Shown here piece after piece: positions 31,297-33,319 of a stretch of 33,319 nt of DNA. Origin of the DNA: Halorubrum kocurii JCM 14978. Lineage in GTDB: Archaea; Halobacteriota; Halobacteria; Halobacteriales; Haloferacaceae. The position numbers and the translations under genes are program-made. Under the pieces are notes generated by a model. The model was not told the origin of the DNA. It saw only the letters and a list, made by a program, of their open reading frames with translations, and did not search any database. How positions within the stretch are numbered: position 1 is the stretch's first letter; each line of letters opens with the position of its first letter. The stretch lies in the NCBI RefSeq assembly GCF_000337355.1, contig NZ_AOJH01000054.1, positions 1 through 33,319 of the forward strand. Direction: 5' to 3'.

Positions 31297-31953
31297 GTGA
31301 ACGTCGACATTCTGCTGTACGACGGGTTCGACGAGCTCGACGCGATCGGGCCGTTCGAGGTGTTCGACTACGCGCTCGGCTACGCCGCGGCGGGCGAGAC
31401 GGGCGACGGCGCGGCCGGCGCAGCGCGACCGGGGCGCGTCCGGTACGTCACGCTCGAGGAGCGCGAGACGGTGACCGCGAGCCACGGGACGCGAGTCGGG
31501 GTCGACGGCGTCCTCCCGGACCCGGACGCCGACGACGCCCCCGACCTGCTCGTCGTGCCCGGCGGGGGCTGGACCGCCCGCGACGAGGCGGCGAGCGCGT
31601 GGGCGGAGGCGCAGCGGGGCGACGTGCCGCGCGTGCTCGGCGAGTACCACACGGCCGGCATCCGGACCGCCGCGGTGTGTACCGGGGCGATGCTGCTCGC
31701 GGAGGCGGGCGTCACCGACGGGCGGCGCGCGGTCACCCACGCCTCCGCGGTCGACGAGCTTCGCGAATCGGGCGCGACCGTCGTGGACGCGCGCGTCGTC
31801 GACGACGGCGACGTCCTCACGGCGGGCGGGGTGACCTCGGGGATCGACCTCGCGCTGTACCTCGTCGAGCGGGAGTTCAGCGAGGCGATCGCCGACCGCG
31901 TCGCGACCGTCATCGAGTACGAGCGTCGCGACGCGGTCGCGGACGCAGAGTGA
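31297..31953 (+). CDS. DJ-1/PfpI family (class I glutamine amidotransferase-like) protein
   Basis: 218 aa from GTG 31297. It begins MNVDILLYDGFDELDAIGPFEVF, a typical DJ-1/PfpI start with the conserved Asp/Glu before the nucleophile elbow. The nucleophile is C128 in AAVCTGAMLLAEAG. The later TAGGVTSGIDLALYLVE segment matches the ThiJ-like sensor domain of GlxA/AraC-type proteins, but there is no HTH domain. Possible roles are glyoxalase III, deglycase or isonitrile hydratase activity; the sequence does not decide. A 31-residue acidic/alanine insertion lies at about 30-48. The GTG is preferred because the family starts here. Confidence 0.82.
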   Translation: MNVDILLYDGFDELDAIGPFEVFDYALGYAAAGETGDGAAGAARPGRVRYVTLEERETVTASHGTRVGVDGVLPDPDADDAPDLLVVPGGGWTARDEAASAWAEAQRGDVPRVLGEYHTAGIRTAAVCTGAMLLAEAGVTDGRRAVTHASAVDELRESGATVVDARVVDDGDVLTAGGVTSGIDLALYLVEREFSEAIADRVATVIEYERRDAVADAE

Positions 31954-31986
31954 GAACGGCGGCAAGAGGGCGCTGTTCAGCTGGTC

Positions 31987-32031
31987 GCGACCGGTCAGTC
32001 GTCGGCCGATAGCGACCGGTCAGTCGTCGGC
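31987..32031. repeat. 25-bp-period duplication across the UspA stop codon
   Basis: A 20-bp block, GCGACCGG...TCGTCGGC, occurs at 31987-32006 and 32012-32031. The second copy contains the stop codon (TGA, minus strand, 32022-32020) of the UspA gene; the first is its non-coding copy downstream. Confidence 0.85.
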
Positions 32032-32493
32032 GCCGTCGTCGGGGATGGGCGCCGCGTCGTTCCCCTCGGCCTCCTTGGTCGTGGTGTCGCCGTCGGCGTC
32101 GACCGTGATCACGGTGCAGTCGAGCTGGGTCCGGAGGTAGGCGTCGATGTCGGGGTCCGAGAGGAGCTTCTGGACCATGCGTCGCCAGCGTCCGACCTGC
32201 TTCGAGCCGATGACGACCACGTCGGCGCCCTCGGCGACGATTTCCTCCAAGATGGTCTCCTCGACGAGGAACCCGCGGCGGACGACGTACCGCGCGCGGT
32301 CCAGCGGCCCGATCCGTCTTTCGACGGCGCGTTTCAGGTCGCTGCGGGAGACGCCGCCCGAGTTCTGGTACAGGTCAACGTGGAGGACCGTGAGATCGGC
32401 ATCGCGCTCCTCGGCGACGCGGACGGCCTCCCGCAGCGTCGCCTCGGAGTGCGACGACGGCGGGAACCGGACCGGGACCACGACGAGAGTCAT
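32020..32493 (-). CDS. UspA-like universal stress domain protein
   Basis: 157 aa from ATG 32493 (TTG 32502 also opens the frame). One UspA-type alpha/beta domain: TLVVVPVRFPPSSHSEATLREAVRVAEERDADLTVLHVDL, then ADVVVIGSKQVGRWRRMVQKLLSDPDIDAYLRTQLDCTVITV. The usual ATP signature GTHGRTG is replaced by GSKQVGRW, so nucleotide binding is uncertain. The C-terminal 25 residues are acidic and disordered. A strong TATA box GTATTTATCC (32524-32515) gives leaderless spacing to ATG 32493. Confidence 0.8.
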   Translation of the reverse strand: MTLVVVPVRFPPSSHSEATLREAVRVAEERDADLTVLHVDLYQNSGGVSRSDLKRAVERRIGPLDRARYVVRRGFLVEETILEEIVAEGADVVVIGSKQVGRWRRMVQKLLSDPDIDAYLRTQLDCTVITVDADGDTTTKEAEGNDAAPIPDDGADD

Positions 32494-32514
32494 GTCCGAC
32501 AAATTGCATACGGG

Positions 32515-32524
32515 GGATAAATAC
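32515..32524 (-). promoter_or_regulatory. TATA box of the UspA-like gene
   Basis: GTATTTATCC on the minus strand, about 29 bp before ATG 32493; this decides against the TTG start. Confidence 0.7.
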
Positions 32525-32569
32525 GCTGTCGGTGCGAATGACCGAGCTGAGAATTGGGCCGCTCGACCC

Positions 32570-32899
32570 TCACTCGACGGGAACGCCCGCGATCGCCGCG
32601 AACTGCTCCGGATCGAACCGGACCCCGCCGACGGCGTCGACCCACGGGAGCCGACCCAACTGCTGTGCGCGCCCGTGCGAGAGCCGAACGACGGCGAACC
32701 CCGATCGGTGGTGGAGCACCAGCCGGTCCGCAGTCCCCACCAGTCCGAGCAGCCCCGTGACGAACGCGTCGTGGTCGACCTCGTCCCGCCGCTTCACGAA
32801 GAAGAACCCCTCCGTCTCGGGGTCCGGTCCGGTGATCTCGACGGACGCGCCGAACCGGTCCGCGACGCTCATCGGGCCGCCACCGTCTGCGTCGCTCAT
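32570..32899 (-). CDS. Small hypothetical protein, coupled to the HhH gene
   Basis: 109 aa, acidic and soluble: MSDADGGGPMSVADRFGASVEITGPDPETEGFFFVKRRDEVDHDAFVTGLLG...LVLHHRSGFAVVRLSHGRAQQLGRLPWVDAVGGVRFDPEQFAAIAGVPVE. The start ATG overlaps the stop of the upstream helix-hairpin-helix gene (ATGA), so the two are one operon. A 27-bp duplication gives a second near-identical start (ATG 32872, MSVADRF). I do not recognise the fold; the C-terminal half could be a small alpha/beta domain. Confidence 0.7.
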   Translation of the reverse strand: MSDADGGGPMSVADRFGASVEITGPDPETEGFFFVKRRDEVDHDAFVTGLLGLVGTADRLVLHHRSGFAVVRLSHGRAQQLGRLPWVDAVGGVRFDPEQFAAIAGVPVE

Positions 32900-32908
32900 C
32901 GGGCCGCC
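32870..32908. repeat. 27-bp-spaced duplication of a start region
   Basis: GCTCATCGGGCCGCC occurs at 32867-32881 and 32894-32908 (plus strand). Each copy carries an ATG on the minus strand, at 32872 and 32899, in the same frame. Confidence 0.75.
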
Positions 32909-33319
32909 GCCATCCGTTTCGCCTCCTCGATCCAGTCCTCCGCCCTGCTCGTCGACGCGCGAGTGATCTTGGCGACGGTGTCCGGGTCGAGCGCCGCGAG
33001 CCGCGAGACGCGCTGAACGCCCTCCTCGCGGAGCCGACCCGCGTACGTCGGGCCGATCCCTGACACCTCCTCGAGCGCGATCGGCTCGGCGCGGTCGCCG
33101 AGCCGTTCCCGGGGCTCGTCGTCGGCCTCGTCGCCCGCGTCGGTGTCGGACTTCGGGTCGGGTTCCGACGCCGTGGCCGGTCCCGACGCCGTGTCGCCGG
33201 GTGCGTCCGGCTCGTCTTCCGGCGACTCGGAGAGCACGAGGTCGACCGGCGCTCCGGGTTCGGCGACGGCGTAGGGCTCGGGGAACTGCTCGACGACGGC
33301 CCCCGGCGCGGCGTCCGGG
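32896..33319 (-). CDS. Helix-hairpin-helix protein (5' end beyond the window)
   Basis: The frame ending at 32896 stays open to the right edge. The first visible residues (PDAAPGAVVEQFPEPYAVAEPGAPVDLVLSESPEDEP) lie upstream of the GTG at 33237 and look coding, with strong GC bias at third positions, so the gene is probably cut by the edge. After an acidic disordered linker, the C-terminus (residues about 53-113 from that GTG) has a helix-hairpin-helix segment: LEEVSGIGPTYAGRLREEGVQRVSRLAALDPDTVAKITRASTSRAEDWIEEAKRM. This fold binds DNA non-specifically. Function unknown. Confidence 0.7.
   Translation of the reverse strand, partial: PDAAPGAVVEQFPEPYAVAEPGAPVDLVLSESPEDEPDAPGDTASGPATASEPDPKSDTDAGDEADDEPRERLGDRAEPIALEEVSGIGPTYAGRLREEGVQRVSRLAALDPDTVAKITRASTSRAEDWIEEAKRMAAAR

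Noticed and set aside
31268..31300. 10-codon ORF (MTTGRVRPRQ) overlapping the DJ-1 gene start
   Set aside because: No TATA element at the right distance and too short to judge; probably chance.

Overview
The window is chromosomal DNA of a halophilic archaeon (class Halobacteria), most likely Halorubrum or a close relative. The evidence is very high GC with strong GC bias at third codon positions, very acidic predicted proteins, archaeal TATA boxes (TTTATAAG, CTTATTAC, CATATATATT) about 28-31 bp before start codons (the leaderless layout usual in haloarchaea), and archaeal genes such as tfe, cdc48, trm56 and dacZ. Genes are dense on both strands. I see no rRNA, tRNA, insertion sequence or CRISPR array, and no gene-free stretch above 300 bp.

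Region 1 (1-6.8 kb): the first codons of a repeat-built ORF with an 18-codon period running off the left edge; two haloarchaeal hypotheticals; a large Dna2-like OB-fold/RecB-nuclease/SF1-helicase protein; a c-di-AMP synthase (dacZ); a PhoU-like DUF47 protein; and purC. Region 2 (6.8-12.5 kb): trm56 with four perfect 24-bp repeats in its 3' end; a double-domain KaiC-like ATPase divergent from a LOV (blue-light) histidine kinase; an HtpX-like membrane protein that has lost its zinc motif; and a tandem UspA protein. Region 3 (12.7-20.4 kb): tfe-DUF2110-DUF5803 operon, a CinA/MoaB-type molybdopterin-binding protein, a 37-aa single-TM small protein, an ATP-NAD kinase family protein, a 64-aa membrane protein, cdc48 with an overlapping leader ORF and hairpin, a DUF5815-like protein and a 71-aa winged-helix protein. 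Region 4 (20.4-23.8 kb): carB behind a striking double dyad, with a palindromic off-bias insertion inside the gene. Region 5 (23.9-31.1 kb): a copper/respiratory-enzyme maturation block: nosL, nosDFY, a membrane protein, a two-domain HTH regulator, a DsbD/SafE-like transporter and an SCO1/SenC copper chaperone, without nosZ. Region 6 (31.1-33.3 kb): a DJ-1/PfpI protein, a second UspA protein, and an operon of a helix-hairpin-helix protein (cut by the right edge) with a small hypothetical.

Two themes stand out. First, a possible light/clock module: a two-domain KaiC homologue shares a 72-bp intergenic region, with a dyad over its TATA box, with a LOV kinase that keeps the flavin-reactive cysteine. 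Second, small in-frame or 3'-end tandem duplications recur (18-codon, 24-bp, 36-bp and two of 25-bp period, plus a 27-bp start-region duplication), which points to active slippage or duplication in this chromosome.
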